From assembly GCF_003347205.1 (NCBI RefSeq), contig NZ_QQBJ01000004.1:186001-250000 (forward strand): a DNA stretch of 64,000 nt, in the 5' to 3' direction. Below the pieces are notes generated by a model that was given only the letters and a program-made list of their open reading frames with translations, did not search any database and was not told where the DNA came from. The position numbers and the translations under genes were made by a program. This stretch comes from Mycolicibacterium moriokaense (lineage in GTDB: Bacteria > Actinomycetota > Actinomycetes > Mycobacteriales > Mycobacteriaceae). Below are positions 32,422 through 41,751 of the stretch, piece by piece (within the stretch, counting starts at the first letter, position 1; every line of letters starts with the position of its first letter).

Positions 32422-33582
32422 GTGAGCGCAACACACACTCCTGACGGCCGGCCCCGGGCGCGGGCGCTCGGCATCGCTCCACCCGGGATGCCGGGGCCGC
32501 TGAACGCAATCACCGACGTCGGCGACATCGAGGTGGGCGTGACCACGCTGATCGACGGCGACGGCCCACTGGTGGTCGGCCACGGTCCCGTGCGCACCGG
32601 TGTCACGGCGATCCTGCCGCGCGGCCGCGGCGGCGTGGGCAAGCCGTGCACTGCGGGCTGGTATTCGCTCAACGGCAACGGCGAGATGACCGGGACGACG
32701 TGGATCGAGGAGGCCGGCTCGTTCAATCTGCCTGTGGTGCTGTCGAACACGCACGCGGTGGGCGTCTGCCACAGCGGCGTCATCCGTTGGGTGAACCGAG
32801 TCGAACCGCTGCTCGCGCGGCAGTGGCTGCTGCCCGTGTGCGCGGAGACATGGGACGGCTACCTCAACGACATCAACGGCGGCCACGTCCGCGAGGACCA
32901 CGTGGAAGCGGCGCTCGATGCCGCCACCACGGGACCCGTGGCCGAGGGTTCGGTCGGCGGCGGCACCGGCATGAACTGCTACGAGTTCAAAGGAGGGAAC
33001 GGCACGGCGTCGAGGCTGGTCCGCTACGCCGACAAGACATTCACCGTCGCCGCCTTCGTGCAGGCAAATTTCGGGTCGCGTGCCGAATTGACCGTCGCCG
33101 GAAGGCATGTCGGTCCGGCGCTGCTCGACGACAATCCCCTCGACGGAAATTGGTTCGAGACCGACCTCGGCTTGAAGCCACCGCAGGGGGCGGGATCGAT
33201 CATCGCGGTGATCGCCACCGACGCGCCACTGCTGCCCGGCCAGTGCAAAGCGCTGGCCCGTCGCGTTCCACTCGGCCTGGCGCGCACGGGCACCTCGGGC
33301 AGCCACTTCTCCGGCGACATCTTTCTGGCCTTCTCCACCGCGGACGTCCCAGGCCTGGCGAGTGCGTTCCCGATCGGTCCGCCAGGCGTCGACGAGTTCG
33401 GCACCATCTCCTTCGTTCCGTGGGGCCGGATGGACGACCTCTACACGGCCGTCGTGCAGTCCGTCGAGGAAGCGGTGCTCAACGCGCTCGTCGTCAACGA
33501 CGAGATGGTCGGCCGCGACGGCCACCGCTCGCCGAGTCTGCCCCACGCTCGGTTGTCGGCGCTTCTGGGCCACCCGACATAA
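32422..33582 (+). CDS. P1 family (DmpA-like) aminopeptidase/amidase
   Basis: Enzyme of 386 residues of the DmpA/BapA N-terminal-nucleophile family, which self-cleaves and hydrolyses small peptides, D-amino acid esters or amides. Conserved blocks are the N-terminal ARALGIAPPGMPGPLNAITDVGDIEVG, the GSVGGGTGMNCYEFKGGNGTASR region (about 176-198) and the VQANFGSRAELTVAG region (about 213-227), where the cleavage serine is expected. GTG 32422 sits in good context after AAAGG. It is divergent from the NCS1 permease, so the two may share a substrate pathway. Confidence 0.87.
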   Translation: MSATHTPDGRPRARALGIAPPGMPGPLNAITDVGDIEVGVTTLIDGDGPLVVGHGPVRTGVTAILPRGRGGVGKPCTAGWYSLNGNGEMTGTTWIEEAGSFNLPVVLSNTHAVGVCHSGVIRWVNRVEPLLARQWLLPVCAETWDGYLNDINGGHVREDHVEAALDAATTGPVAEGSVGGGTGMNCYEFKGGNGTASRLVRYADKTFTVAAFVQANFGSRAELTVAGRHVGPALLDDNPLDGNWFETDLGLKPPQGAGSIIAVIATDAPLLPGQCKALARRVPLGLARTGTSGSHFSGDIFLAFSTADVPGLASAFPIGPPGVDEFGTISFVPWGRMDDLYTAVVQSVEEAVLNALVVNDEMVGRDGHRSPSLPHARLSALLGHPT

Positions 33583-33623
33583 TCGACGGAGAACCGAAGA
33601 TGAGCTAACGATCGGAGCGCACA

Positions 33624-35099
33624 GTGGTCAGGGTGCAACCGTCGCGCTCCGTGGCCCGCGATCAAGCGCATCCCCGCCCCGGCGCGCTGATCGCCGGGCT
33701 CAGCGTCGTCGTGCTGACGGTCGCCGTTCTGCAGACCGCGGTGGTTCCGGTGCTCGGCATCATCGCCGATCAGCTCAACAGCTCGACAGTCGCCGTCAGT
33801 TGGGCGGTCACGGCGAACCTCCTCGCCGCCGCGGCGGCCACGCCGCTGATCGGACGGCTGGCCGACCTGCACAGCAAGAAACGGGTGCTGCTCTGCGTGC
33901 TCGCCGTCGTGTTGGTGGGTTCCGTGCTCGCCGCGACGACGTCGTCGCTGTCCCTGTTGATCGTCGGTCGCGTGCTGCAGGCGGCCTCGTTCGCGCTCTA
34001 CCCCATCGGCATCGCGATCCTGCGCGAAGAACTCGCCGAGGACCGCATGGTGTCGGCGATGTCGGTGCTGTCGGGAACGCTGGGCTTCGGCGGTGGAACC
34101 GGCCTGGTCGTCGTCGGTCTACTGATGAACCACGGCGCCGACTATCACCGCGTCTTCTGGCTGACCACCGCTTTCACCGTCGTCGTCATCGGCATCGTGG
34201 TGCTCGTCGTGCCCGAGCGGCCTCGCAGCGCGACAGGATCGATCGACTGGCTCGGCGCGCTCGGCCTCGCGGCTGGGCTGTCCGCACTCCTCTTGGCGAT
34301 CACGCAGGGTCACAGCTGGGGCTGGACCTCGCCACGAACCCTTGCGTGCGCTGCGGGTGGCATCGCCGTCACGGTCGGTTGGTGGTTCTGGGAGCAGCGG
34401 GCCAAACAACCCCTGGTGTCGACGACGATGCTGAGCCGACGCCCCATCCTGCTGACCAACCTCGCCACCGTGTTTGTCGGCATGGGCCTGTACTTCGCCT
34501 TTCTGGGCCTCACGCAGTTCGTCCAAATCCCTCGGCAGGCAGCGGGATACGGCTTCGGCGCCACGGTGCTCGAGGCCAGCGTGATCTATCTGCTGCCAGG
34601 TGCGATTACGGGCTTTCTCGTCGCGTTGCTCAGCGGCAGGTTCATCGACCGCCTCGGCGCCCGGCCGGTTCTCGTCGTCGCCGCGGCCGCGGGCATCACC
34701 GGCTTCCTGTTCATCGCGTTCGCCCACTCGGCGCCATGGCAGATCATCGTCGCCAGCGTCCTGGCCAACGCATACATCAGCCTCGGCTACGGCGCGCTAC
34801 CGGCCCTGGTGGTCAGCGAGGTCGAAGCGGGTGAAACAGGTGTGGCCACCGGAATGAACGCGATAGCCCGCACGATCGGCAGTTCGACCGCCGCGGCTCT
34901 GGTCGCCGTCTTGCTGGGTCGAACGGTTCCCGGCGCTTCCGTGCCGATGGAGAGCAGCTTCGTCGCGATCTTCCTCGGCGGCGCCGTGACCGCGGCCTTG
35001 GCGATGTTGCTCATCGCGCTGTCCCGCGGCCGGGAGCGCGGTATCGATACCGTCGAAGCGCGCTACGAATCCCGTGCCATGAACCACGAATGGGGCTAG
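33624..35099 (+). CDS. MFS transporter, DHA2-type drug/proton antiporter
   Basis: Protein of 491 residues with about fourteen helices, the DHA2 layout. Motif A-like sequence PLIGRLADLHSKKRVLL follows helix two, and GRVLQAASFALYPIGIAILREE is motif C-like. The last helices are GSSTAAALVAVLLGRTVPG and FLGGAVTAALAMLLIALS. It probably exports hydrophobic compounds. The GTG 33624 start has GGAG about eight bases upstream. Its stop overlaps the next, convergent gene's stop by four bases. Confidence 0.93.
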   Translation: MVRVQPSRSVARDQAHPRPGALIAGLSVVVLTVAVLQTAVVPVLGIIADQLNSSTVAVSWAVTANLLAAAAATPLIGRLADLHSKKRVLLCVLAVVLVGSVLAATTSSLSLLIVGRVLQAASFALYPIGIAILREELAEDRMVSAMSVLSGTLGFGGGTGLVVVGLLMNHGADYHRVFWLTTAFTVVVIGIVVLVVPERPRSATGSIDWLGALGLAAGLSALLLAITQGHSWGWTSPRTLACAAGGIAVTVGWWFWEQRAKQPLVSTTMLSRRPILLTNLATVFVGMGLYFAFLGLTQFVQIPRQAAGYGFGATVLEASVIYLLPGAITGFLVALLSGRFIDRLGARPVLVVAAAAGITGFLFIAFAHSAPWQIIVASVLANAYISLGYGALPALVVSEVEAGETGVATGMNAIARTIGSSTAAALVAVLLGRTVPGASVPMESSFVAIFLGGAVTAALAMLLIALSRGRERGIDTVEARYESRAMNHEWG

Positions 35100-35524
35100 C
35101 GCAATTGCGCGAGATTGTTCACCGACTTGCGCACCTCGGATTGCAGAACTTTCGCGACGAGTTGACCGATTTTGGTGCCGAGGAGGCCGCCCTTCAATTC
35201 CGCCTTGACGCGAAATCTCGACCCCGGCGACGCCTCTTGCACCTCGATGGTCAAGGAGATGCGCACCCCGCCCCGTCCGGCCCCTGACATCTCGATCAGC
35301 TTCGGTTCGTCGTAGCGGGTCACCCGCCAGTGGATGGTGTTGCGGAAGCCCTTGACCTTGATGCACGACGAGACGCACGTGCCCACCTCGATCGTCGAGG
35401 GCACCTCGCTTCGCCAGCCGCCGAAGATCGTCAGCCATTCGTCGAACCGGTGTAGATCCGATGCCAATTTCCAGGCCTGCGGCGGATCGAGTTCGGTCTT
35501 TACCGCCACATCAATTTCAGCCAT
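35096..35524 (-). CDS. SRPBCC family protein
   Basis: Protein of 142 residues: IDVAVKTELDPPQAWKLASDLHRFDEWLTIFGGW opens the START-like fold, followed by CIKVKGFRNTIHWRVTRYDEPKLIEMSG and a C-terminal helix. This is the small polyketide-cyclase/START-like family seen widely in mycobacteria. A ligand is not evident. It is divergent from the polyamine transporter operon across 253 bp. Confidence 0.85.
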   Translation of the reverse strand: MAEIDVAVKTELDPPQAWKLASDLHRFDEWLTIFGGWRSEVPSTIEVGTCVSSCIKVKGFRNTIHWRVTRYDEPKLIEMSGAGRGGVRISLTIEVQEASPGSRFRVKAELKGGLLGTKIGQLVAKVLQSEVRKSVNNLAQLR

Positions 35525-35585
35525 TCCTTGCTCCTACCCCCGAGGGACGGGGGGCGAAACTAAACTGACAGACCTTCGCATCGCG

Positions 35586-35627
35586 GCACCCGGGCCGGCT
35601 GCCAACGGACAGCCGTCGTCCGGGTGC
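35586..35627 (+). promoter_or_regulatory. Stem-loop in the leader of the polyamine-type transporter operon
   Basis: GCACCCGG (35586-35593) pairs with CCGGGTGC (35620-35627), with an inner stem GGCTG/CAGCC around CCAACGGA. It lies about 150 bp upstream of the operon. It could act as a leader RNA structure or terminate the upstream transcript; there is no T-run. Confidence 0.4.
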
Positions 35628-35777
35628 GGCTGTATCCGCGGAATCTGTGCCCGATCGGGCGCTCTCACGAGGGATTCCATTGTCGAAATGTAAATTCGTT
35701 GCGGAATCGCTTGCGTCGGACGACGGAATCCGCGATGGTTTACCGGGAAGCTACGGGGGTTCTAGGGAGGACTCGCC

Positions 35778-36974
35778 CTGACCGGCACACACACCACCGC
35801 CGCAGATCAGACGACGGGAAAGGACGGGCCTGCCAGCGCCAGCGGCAGTCCGGTCATCGAGATCGACAACGTCACGAAGCGCTTCACCGACTACGTGGCC
35901 GTCAACGAAGCCGACTTCTCGATCGCCTCTGGCGAGTTCTTCTCGCTGCTGGGGCCGTCGGGGTGCGGCAAGACGACCACTCTCCGGATGATCGCCGGCT
36001 TCGAGACACCGACCGAGGGCGCCATCCGACTGGAGGGCAACGACGTATCACGGGTGCCACCGCACAAACGCCACGTCAACACGGTCTTTCAGCACTACGC
36101 GCTCTTCCCGCACATGACGGTGTGGGACAACGTCGCCTACGGGCCGCGCAGCCAGAAGAAGGGCAAAGCCGAGGTCAAGAAGAGCGTCGACGAACTGCTC
36201 GAGATCGTGCGCCTCACCGACTTCGCGCAGCGCAAGCCCGGGCAACTGTCGGGCGGCCAGCAGCAGCGTGTCGCGCTGGCGCGGGCACTGGTGAACTACC
36301 CCAGCGCGCTGTTGCTCGACGAGCCACTGGGCGCGCTCGACCTCAAACTTCGGCAGGTGATGCAGTTCGAGCTCAAACGCATCCAGCGTGAAGTCGGCAT
36401 CACCTTCGTCTACGTCACCCACGACCAAGAGGAAGCGCTGACCATGAGTGACCGCATCGCGGTCATGAACGCCGGCAACGTCGACCAGATCGGCACCCCG
36501 ACCGAGATCTACGACCGGCCCGCGACGGTGTTCGTGGCCAGCTTCATCGGTCAGGCCAACCTGTGGGCCGGCCGGCAGACCGGTCGCGCGAACCGCGATT
36601 TCGTGCAGGTCGAGGTCCTGGGCAGCTCGCTGAAGGCGCGGCCGGGCGACACGACGATCGAGCCCGGCGGTCACGCGACCTTGATGATCCGGCCGGAACG
36701 CGTACGCGTGTCGATGGACCAGCCCACGGGCGATGTCGCGACGGTGCCGGCAACGGTCACCGACCTCACCTTCCAGGGACCCGTGATCCGGCTGTCGCTC
36801 AAGGCGCCCGACGGTTCACCGGTCATCGCCCATGTCGGACCCGAACAGGACCTGCCGCTGCTGCGGCCGGGCGACCAGGTTCACGTCAGCTGGGCACCCG
36901 AAGCGTCACTGGTGCTGCCCGCCGCGGACATTCCCACCACCGAGGACCTCGAGGAGATGCTCGACGACTCCTAG
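35778..36974 (+). CDS. potA: Spermidine/putrescine-type ABC transporter ATP-binding protein, probable CTG start
   Basis: ATPase of 398 residues, full length of PotA. The Walker A motif is [15 protein letters not shown], the signature is [16 protein letters not shown], Walker B is [15 protein letters not shown] and the switch is [17 protein letters not shown]-terminal TOBE domain follows. The frame opens after a TAG at 35763-35765 and has no ATG or GTG before 35895, which lies inside the first domain. CTG 35778 has a strong GGGAGGA at 35765-35771, six bases upstream, and gives the normal N-terminal [15 protein letters not shown] therefore propose CTG initiation. It is first in the operon with the binding protein and two permeases. 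Confidence 0.92.
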   Translation: MTGTHTTAADQTTGKDGPASASGSPVIEIDNVTKRFTDYVAVNEADFSIASGEFFSLLGPSGCGKTTTLRMIAGFETPTEGAIRLEGNDVSRVPPHKRHVNTVFQHYALFPHMTVWDNVAYGPRSQKKGKAEVKKSVDELLEIVRLTDFAQRKPGQLSGGQQQRVALARALVNYPSALLLDEPLGALDLKLRQVMQFELKRIQREVGITFVYVTHDQEEALTMSDRIAVMNAGNVDQIGTPTEIYDRPATVFVASFIGQANLWAGRQTGRANRDFVQVEVLGSSLKARPGDTTIEPGGHATLMIRPERVRVSMDQPTGDVATVPATVTDLTFQGPVIRLSLKAPDGSPVIAHVGPEQDLPLLRPGDQVHVSWAPEASLVLPAADIPTTEDLEEMLDDS

Positions 36975-37033
36975 CGGTTCGCCGTCCACCCGTCCCTGTA
37001 TCCCCTCGGAAATCCACGAAAGGCACAGTCGCC

Positions 37034-38245
37034 ATGCCCCGAGAAACAAGCAGTGCGTTCGATCTCCAGATGGCTCGCCGGTTGGCAAGCAACCCGACGT
37101 CGCGTCGGCGCTTCATCGGCGGTAGCGCCGCGGCAGCCGCGGCAGCCATCCTCGGTCCGTCATTCCTGGCGGCGTGCGGGTCCGACAAGGGCGGCGGCGG
37201 TGGTTCGCCCTCGGCGTCTGCGCCGCCGGACGACGGTAGCCCGGCGTCGGGCAACCTGCGCGTGTCGAACTGGCCGCTCTACATGGCCGATGGTTTCGTG
37301 GCCGCCTTCCAGAAGTCCACGGGCCTCACGGTGGACTACAAGGAAGACTTCAACGACAACGAGCAGTGGTTCGCGAAGGTCAAGGAGCCGCTTTCGCGCA
37401 AGCAGGACATCGGCGCCGATCTCGTGGTGCCCACCCAGTTCATGGCGGCTCGCATCGCGGGACTGGGCTGGCTCAACGAGATCCGCGAGGCGCGCTGGCC
37501 CAACAAGAAGAACATGCGCGAGGACCTGCTGAACTCGAAGGTCGATCCCGGCCGCAAGGTCACCGCGCCGTACATGACCGGCATGGTGGGCCTGGCCTAC
37601 AACAAGGCCGCCACCGGCCGCGACATCACCGGCATCGACGACCTGTGGGATCCGGCGTTCAAGGGCCGGGTCAGCCTGCTGTCCGACACCCAGGACGGCC
37701 TGGGCATGATCATGCAGTCGCAGGGCAGCTCGATCGAGGACCCCACCACCGAGGGCGTGCAGAAGGCCGTCGATCTGGTGAAGGAGCAGAAGGCCAAGGG
37801 CCAGATCCGCAGGTTCACCGGCAACGATTACGCCGACGACCTCGCGGCGGGCAACATCGCTGTGGCACAGGCCTATTCCGGCGACGTCGTGCAGTTGCAG
37901 GCCGACAACCCGGACCTGAAGTTCATCGTCCCGGAGTCCGGCGGCGACTGGTTCGTCGACACCATGGTGATCCCCTACACCACGCAGAACCAGGCGGCGG
38001 CCGAGGAGTGGATCAACTACGTCTACGACAAGCCGAACTACGCGAAGCTCGTCGCCTTCGTGCAGTACGTGCCGGTGCTCTCGGACATGACCGCCGAACT
38101 CGACAAGGTCGATCCCTCGTTGTCGAAGAACGAGTTGATCAACCCGCCGCCCGCGCTGACCGACAAGCTGAAGTCGTGGGCGGCGCTCACCGACGAGCAG
38201 ACTCAGGAGTTCAACACCCTCTACGCGTCGGTCACCGGCGGCTGA
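37034..38245 (+). CDS. potD: Spermidine/putrescine-type ABC transporter substrate-binding lipoprotein
   Basis: Extracytoplasmic binding protein of 403 residues. The N-terminus carries a twin-arginine signal (RRRFIGGSAAAA) and a lipobox-like LAAC, so it is exported by Tat and lipidated near residue 48. A Gly/Ser/Pro linker follows. The mature part has NLRVSNWPLYMADGFVAAFQ and the polyamine-binding-family core DLVVPTQFMAARIAGLGWL. It lies 60 bp after the ATPase gene and four bases before the first permease. Polyamine specificity is inferred from operon organisation and family. Confidence 0.92.
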   Translation: MPRETSSAFDLQMARRLASNPTSRRRFIGGSAAAAAAAILGPSFLAACGSDKGGGGGSPSASAPPDDGSPASGNLRVSNWPLYMADGFVAAFQKSTGLTVDYKEDFNDNEQWFAKVKEPLSRKQDIGADLVVPTQFMAARIAGLGWLNEIREARWPNKKNMREDLLNSKVDPGRKVTAPYMTGMVGLAYNKAATGRDITGIDDLWDPAFKGRVSLLSDTQDGLGMIMQSQGSSIEDPTTEGVQKAVDLVKEQKAKGQIRRFTGNDYADDLAAGNIAVAQAYSGDVVQLQADNPDLKFIVPESGGDWFVDTMVIPYTTQNQAAAEEWINYVYDKPNYAKLVAFVQYVPVLSDMTAELDKVDPSLSKNELINPPPALTDKLKSWAALTDEQTQEFNTLYASVTGG

Positions 38246-38248
38246 GGC

Positions 38249-39124
38249 ATGGCGGGTGTAGCCAGCAGCAGTCGGCAGCGGAGCAAGATCGCTCCGTACC
38301 TGATGATCGCGCCGGCGTTGCTGTACCTCGGGGTCTTCTTCGTGGTGCCGTTCGTCTCGCTGGCACGCACATCGCTGTCGTCGACGGGTGGGTCGATATT
38401 CCTGCCGACGCTGACCTTCTCGTGGGACTTCGGCAACTATCTCGACGCGTTCAGCACCTACCGCGATCAGATTCTGCGGTCGTTTGGGTATGCCTTCTCC
38501 GCGACGATCCTGTGCCTGCTGCTGGCTTTCCCGTTGGCTTACGTCGTCGCCTTCAAGGCGGGTCGCTACAAGAACCTCATCCTCGGCCTGGTGATCCTGC
38601 CGTTCTTCGTGACGTTCCTGATCCGCACGATCGCGTGGAAGACCATCCTGGCCGACGACGGCTGGGTGGTCAGCGCGCTCGGCGGCATCGGCCTGTTGCC
38701 GCCCGAGGGCAGGCTGTTGTCCACCAGTTGGGCGGTGATCGGCGGGCTGACCTACAACTGGATCATCTTCATGATCCTGCCGCTGTACGTCAGCCTGGAG
38801 AAGATCGACCCGCGCCTGATCGAAGCGTCAAAGGACTTGTACGCGTCGAACATCCGCGTGTTCCGGAAGGTGATCCTGCCGCTGTCGATGCCGGGCGTGC
38901 TCGCGGGCAGCATGCTGGTGTTCATCCCCGCCGTCGGCGACTTCATCAACGCCGACTATCTCGGTAGTACGCAGACGACGATGATCGGCAACGTCATTCA
39001 AAAACAGTTCCTGGTGGTCAAGGACTACCCCGCCGCGGCCGCGCTGTCGATGGTGCTGATGGTGATCATCCTGGTCGGGGTCCTGCTCTACACCAGAGCA
39101 CTCGGCACGGAGGACCTGGTATGA
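38249..39124 (+). CDS. potB: Spermidine/putrescine-type ABC transporter permease 1
   Basis: Permease of 291 residues: six helices, with the EAA-type coupling motif near EASKDLYASNIRVFRKVILPLSMPG. Other clear helices are YLMIAPALLYLGVFFVVPF and GGLTYNWIIFMILPLYV. It partners the ATPase and the second permease. The stop overlaps the start of the next gene by four bases (ATGA). Confidence 0.92.
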   Translation: MAGVASSSRQRSKIAPYLMIAPALLYLGVFFVVPFVSLARTSLSSTGGSIFLPTLTFSWDFGNYLDAFSTYRDQILRSFGYAFSATILCLLLAFPLAYVVAFKAGRYKNLILGLVILPFFVTFLIRTIAWKTILADDGWVVSALGGIGLLPPEGRLLSTSWAVIGGLTYNWIIFMILPLYVSLEKIDPRLIEASKDLYASNIRVFRKVILPLSMPGVLAGSMLVFIPAVGDFINADYLGSTQTTMIGNVIQKQFLVVKDYPAAAALSMVLMVIILVGVLLYTRALGTEDLV

Positions 39125-39978
39125 CGGTGCAGGGCGGCGCCGCGGTCGCCGACGCGGCACAGACCGTCGGTCACGAACACAAGACGATCAAGGGCAGCCC
39201 CAAGTGGGGCGACTGGCTGCTGCGCGGAATCGCCGCATTGGTACTTCTGTACCTGTTCCTGCCCATCTTCGTGATCATCTTGTTCTCGTTCAACGACCCC
39301 CAGGGCAAGTTCAACTATTCGTGGCAGGGCTTCACGCTGAACAACTGGGCCCACCCGTTCAAGTATCCGGCGCTCACCGACGCGCTGAAACTGAGCCTGA
39401 ACGTGGCCGCGGTCTCCACCGCGATCGCCCTGGTGTTCGGCACGCTGGTGGCCATTGCTCTTGTCCGGCAACGCTTCCGCGGTCAGACGGCGGTGGACAC
39501 GTTCCTGGTGCTGCCCCTGACCGCGCCCGAGGTCGTGATCGGCGCCGCGCTGTTGACGCTGTTCCTCGACTTCGGCTGGGCAGCGGGATACACCACGATT
39601 CTGATCGCCCACGTGGCCTTCGAGATCAGCTTCATCGCGATGACGGTGCGCGCCCGCGTGCGCGGCTTCGACTGGACGCTGGAGGACGCCTCCATGGACC
39701 TCGGCGCGAGTCCGGGCCGCACCTTCTTCAAAGTCACACTGCCGCTGATCATTCCGGGCATCATCGCCGCGGCGATGCTGTCGTTCGCGCTGTCGCTCGA
39801 CGACTTCATCATCACGTACTTCGTCAGCGGGTCCACCGTGACCTATCCGCTGTATGTCAATGCGGCCGTCAAAGCCGCGGTGCCTCCGCAGATCAACGTG
39901 CTGGCAACCGCGATCCTGATGATCAGCCTGATCCTGCTGGCCGTCGGAACCTTGGTGCGGCGCAAGCAGGCGGATTGA
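39121..39978 (+). CDS. potC: Spermidine/putrescine-type ABC transporter permease 2
   Basis: Permease of 285 residues with six helices. The N-terminus has an unusual polar extension of about 30 residues (MTVQGGAAVADAAQTVGHEHK) before LRGIAALVLLYLFLPIFVIILF. The coupling motif is in EDASMDLGASPGRTFFKVTLPLIIPG. It ends the four-gene operon. A small inverted repeat follows the stop. Confidence 0.92.
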   Translation: MTVQGGAAVADAAQTVGHEHKTIKGSPKWGDWLLRGIAALVLLYLFLPIFVIILFSFNDPQGKFNYSWQGFTLNNWAHPFKYPALTDALKLSLNVAAVSTAIALVFGTLVAIALVRQRFRGQTAVDTFLVLPLTAPEVVIGAALLTLFLDFGWAAGYTTILIAHVAFEISFIAMTVRARVRGFDWTLEDASMDLGASPGRTFFKVTLPLIIPGIIAAAMLSFALSLDDFIITYFVSGSTVTYPLYVNAAVKAAVPPQINVLATAILMISLILLAVGTLVRRKQAD

Positions 39979-39987
39979 TCTGACGCG

Positions 39988-40341
39988 TCAGGCGTCAAGA
40001 CGCACCCTGACCGCGACGCGACCGCGGGCGTCCCTGTTGGCGACCGCATGACCGGTGCGATCACGGCCATCGAGGTTCACAAAGGTGATCGGCCCGCCGT
40101 CGCCGAGGAAGTTGCGCCACCAATTCTTCGCATCGGGTGCGGCAACGCCGATGACGAACTCGTCGCCCGCACGGCGATAACCGACCGGGATTTCGAACGT
40201 CTTACCCGAGCGCCTGCCGACGTAGCGGATCACCACCAGACCACGTCCGATCACACGGCCGACCAACGGCGCGTTGATCAAGGACACGGCGATCGCGTTG
40301 ACGACGCGCGGCAGCGGGGTATCGAACAAGCCTCGATCCAT
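39988..40341 (-). CDS. F420-dependent (DDN-like) nitroreductase family protein
   Basis: Protein of 117 residues in the deazaflavin-dependent nitroreductase/quinone reductase family (DUF385). The core reads VVIRYVGRRSGKTFEIPVGY, followed by EFVIGVAAPDAKNWWRNFLGDG, the GxxNWxxNL-type motif that marks F420 binding. The typical family length is about 110-150. The membrane-associated N-terminal region of some members is short here. It is convergent with potC. Confidence 0.87.
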   Translation of the reverse strand: MDRGLFDTPLPRVVNAIAVSLINAPLVGRVIGRGLVVIRYVGRRSGKTFEIPVGYRRAGDEFVIGVAAPDAKNWWRNFLGDGGPITFVNLDGRDRTGHAVANRDARGRVAVRVRLDA

Positions 40342-40361
40342 TCGCCGAGCCTAACTCCGGA

Positions 40362-41234
40362 TCAGCTGCCCACCTCGGCGGGAATCGGAGGAGGTACGCG
40401 TGACCCGGTGCGGGCCGCGCCGATCCCGGCGGCGACGACCAGGCAGATGCCGAGCACACCAGCCGCACCGGGCACCTGGTGCAGGATCACCAGGCCGACG
40501 ATCATCGCGAAGCCGGGCTCCATGGCCATCAGCGTGCCGAAGGCAGCCGTGGTGAGCCTGCGCAGTGCAAGCATCTCGAGCGCGAACGGGACTACCGGCA
40601 ACAGGATCGCAAGACCGATTCCGATCACCAGGATCCCGGGTGTCATCCGCTCGAAAACGCTCGGCCCGACCACGACCGTCGACACCAGTCCCGCAACCGG
40701 CATGGAGACCGCCAGCCCGTTGATGCCCGCAACCTCATCGCCGACTCTCTGGGTCAGCAGGATGTAGCCCGCCCAGCACCCTGCTGAGGCCAGCGCGAAC
40801 AACACGCCAACCGGGTCAACGTCCCCCGCCCAGGGCTGGGTGAGCAGTACCACGCCGACGGCCGCGAAGCCCGGCCAGATCACCCGATGTCCGCCCTGGC
40901 CTTTGACGACGGCTACGCCCAACGGACCGAGGAACTCCAGCGCGCTGGCCGTACCCAAGGGGATCCGGCCCGCCGCAGCCATGAACAGCATGGTGACCGA
41001 GGCGGTCACGATGCCGAGCAGTACACACACCAGGAAGGTCTTCCTGGTGAATGCCGCCGGCCTCGGTCGGACGATGACGAGCATCAACACCCCTGCCCAG
41101 GCCAGCCGCAGCCATGCGGCTCCTTCGACACCGATGCGGGGAATCAACGTGACGGCGACCGCCAGGCCGACCTGCACGCAGAGCATGGAACCCATCGCCA
41201 TCATGGCGCCGGTGCGGGCCTGGTTGTCGGTCAT
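40362..41234 (-). CDS. EamA/RhtA-type exporter
   Basis: Ten-helix membrane protein of about 290 residues in the drug/metabolite transporter superfamily, closest to RhtA-like threonine/homoserine exporters. It has two repeated halves; the second contains [35 protein letters not shown], a typical EamA end. Two starts are possible: ATG 41234 or ATG 41288, which lies only 14 bp from the divergent gene. I prefer 41234. Substrate is not determined. Confidence 0.85.
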   Translation of the reverse strand: MTDNQARTGAMMAMGSMLCVQVGLAVAVTLIPRIGVEGAAWLRLAWAGVLMLVIVRPRPAAFTRKTFLVCVLLGIVTASVTMLFMAAAGRIPLGTASALEFLGPLGVAVVKGQGGHRVIWPGFAAVGVVLLTQPWAGDVDPVGVLFALASAGCWAGYILLTQRVGDEVAGINGLAVSMPVAGLVSTVVVGPSVFERMTPGILVIGIGLAILLPVVPFALEMLALRRLTTAAFGTLMAMEPGFAMIVGLVILHQVPGAAGVLGICLVVAAGIGAARTGSRVPPPIPAEVGS

Positions 41235-41302
41235 GAAGGAATTGAACGCCAGAAGAACCGTTCGCGTCCACGTGATTTTTCTGGACATATTGTTCGGTAA
41301 TC

Positions 41303-41749
41303 ATGAACGATAGGCGGATGGAGATCTGGGAGTTGGCGGTCCGCGAGTCGGTGCGCCAGACACTGGCCGACTACACGGCGGGCACCGACCGCAACAGGAT
41401 CGAGGACGTCGCCGCCTGCTTCGCCCCCGACGGCGCACTGTCCTTCACCGGCGGTGAGCCGATGATCGGTCCCGCGGCCATCGTCGCCGGCCTGAACGCG
41501 CAGGTGGGCCGGTTCGCCCAGAACCCCGTGCCGCTGACCCATGTCCGCCACCACGTGTCGAGCATCCGGTTCGGCCTGGTGACCCCCGACCGGGTCGAGG
41601 TCGCAAGCTACTTCCTGGCGGTCACCAACATCGGCGTCGATCACTGGGGCCGCTATCGCGACGTCCTGGTTCCGGTGCACGACCGCTGGCTGTTCGCCTC
41701 GCGCGAGGCGAAGGCCGACGGGTTCTCCCCCGACAGCCTGATGCGGTAG
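41303..41749 (+). CDS. SnoaL/NTF2-like protein
   Basis: Small cone-shaped alpha/beta protein of 148 residues. The helix VRESVRQTLADYTAGTDRNRIEDVAACFAPDGAL and the later VASYFLAVTNIGVDHWGRYRDVLV match the SnoaL-like/ketosteroid-isomerase family. Its stop is only two bases before the LysR gene, so they are cotranscribed. Reaction unknown. Confidence 0.85.
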   Translation: MNDRRMEIWELAVRESVRQTLADYTAGTDRNRIEDVAACFAPDGALSFTGGEPMIGPAAIVAGLNAQVGRFAQNPVPLTHVRHHVSSIRFGLVTPDRVEVASYFLAVTNIGVDHWGRYRDVLVPVHDRWLFASREAKADGFSPDSLMR

Positions 41750-41751
41750 CC

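Noticed and set aside
39979-39997. Overlapping small palindromes between potC and the nitroreductase gene
   Set aside because: CTGACGCGTCAG is short and overlaps the next stop; it may act as a weak terminator but there is too little to list it.
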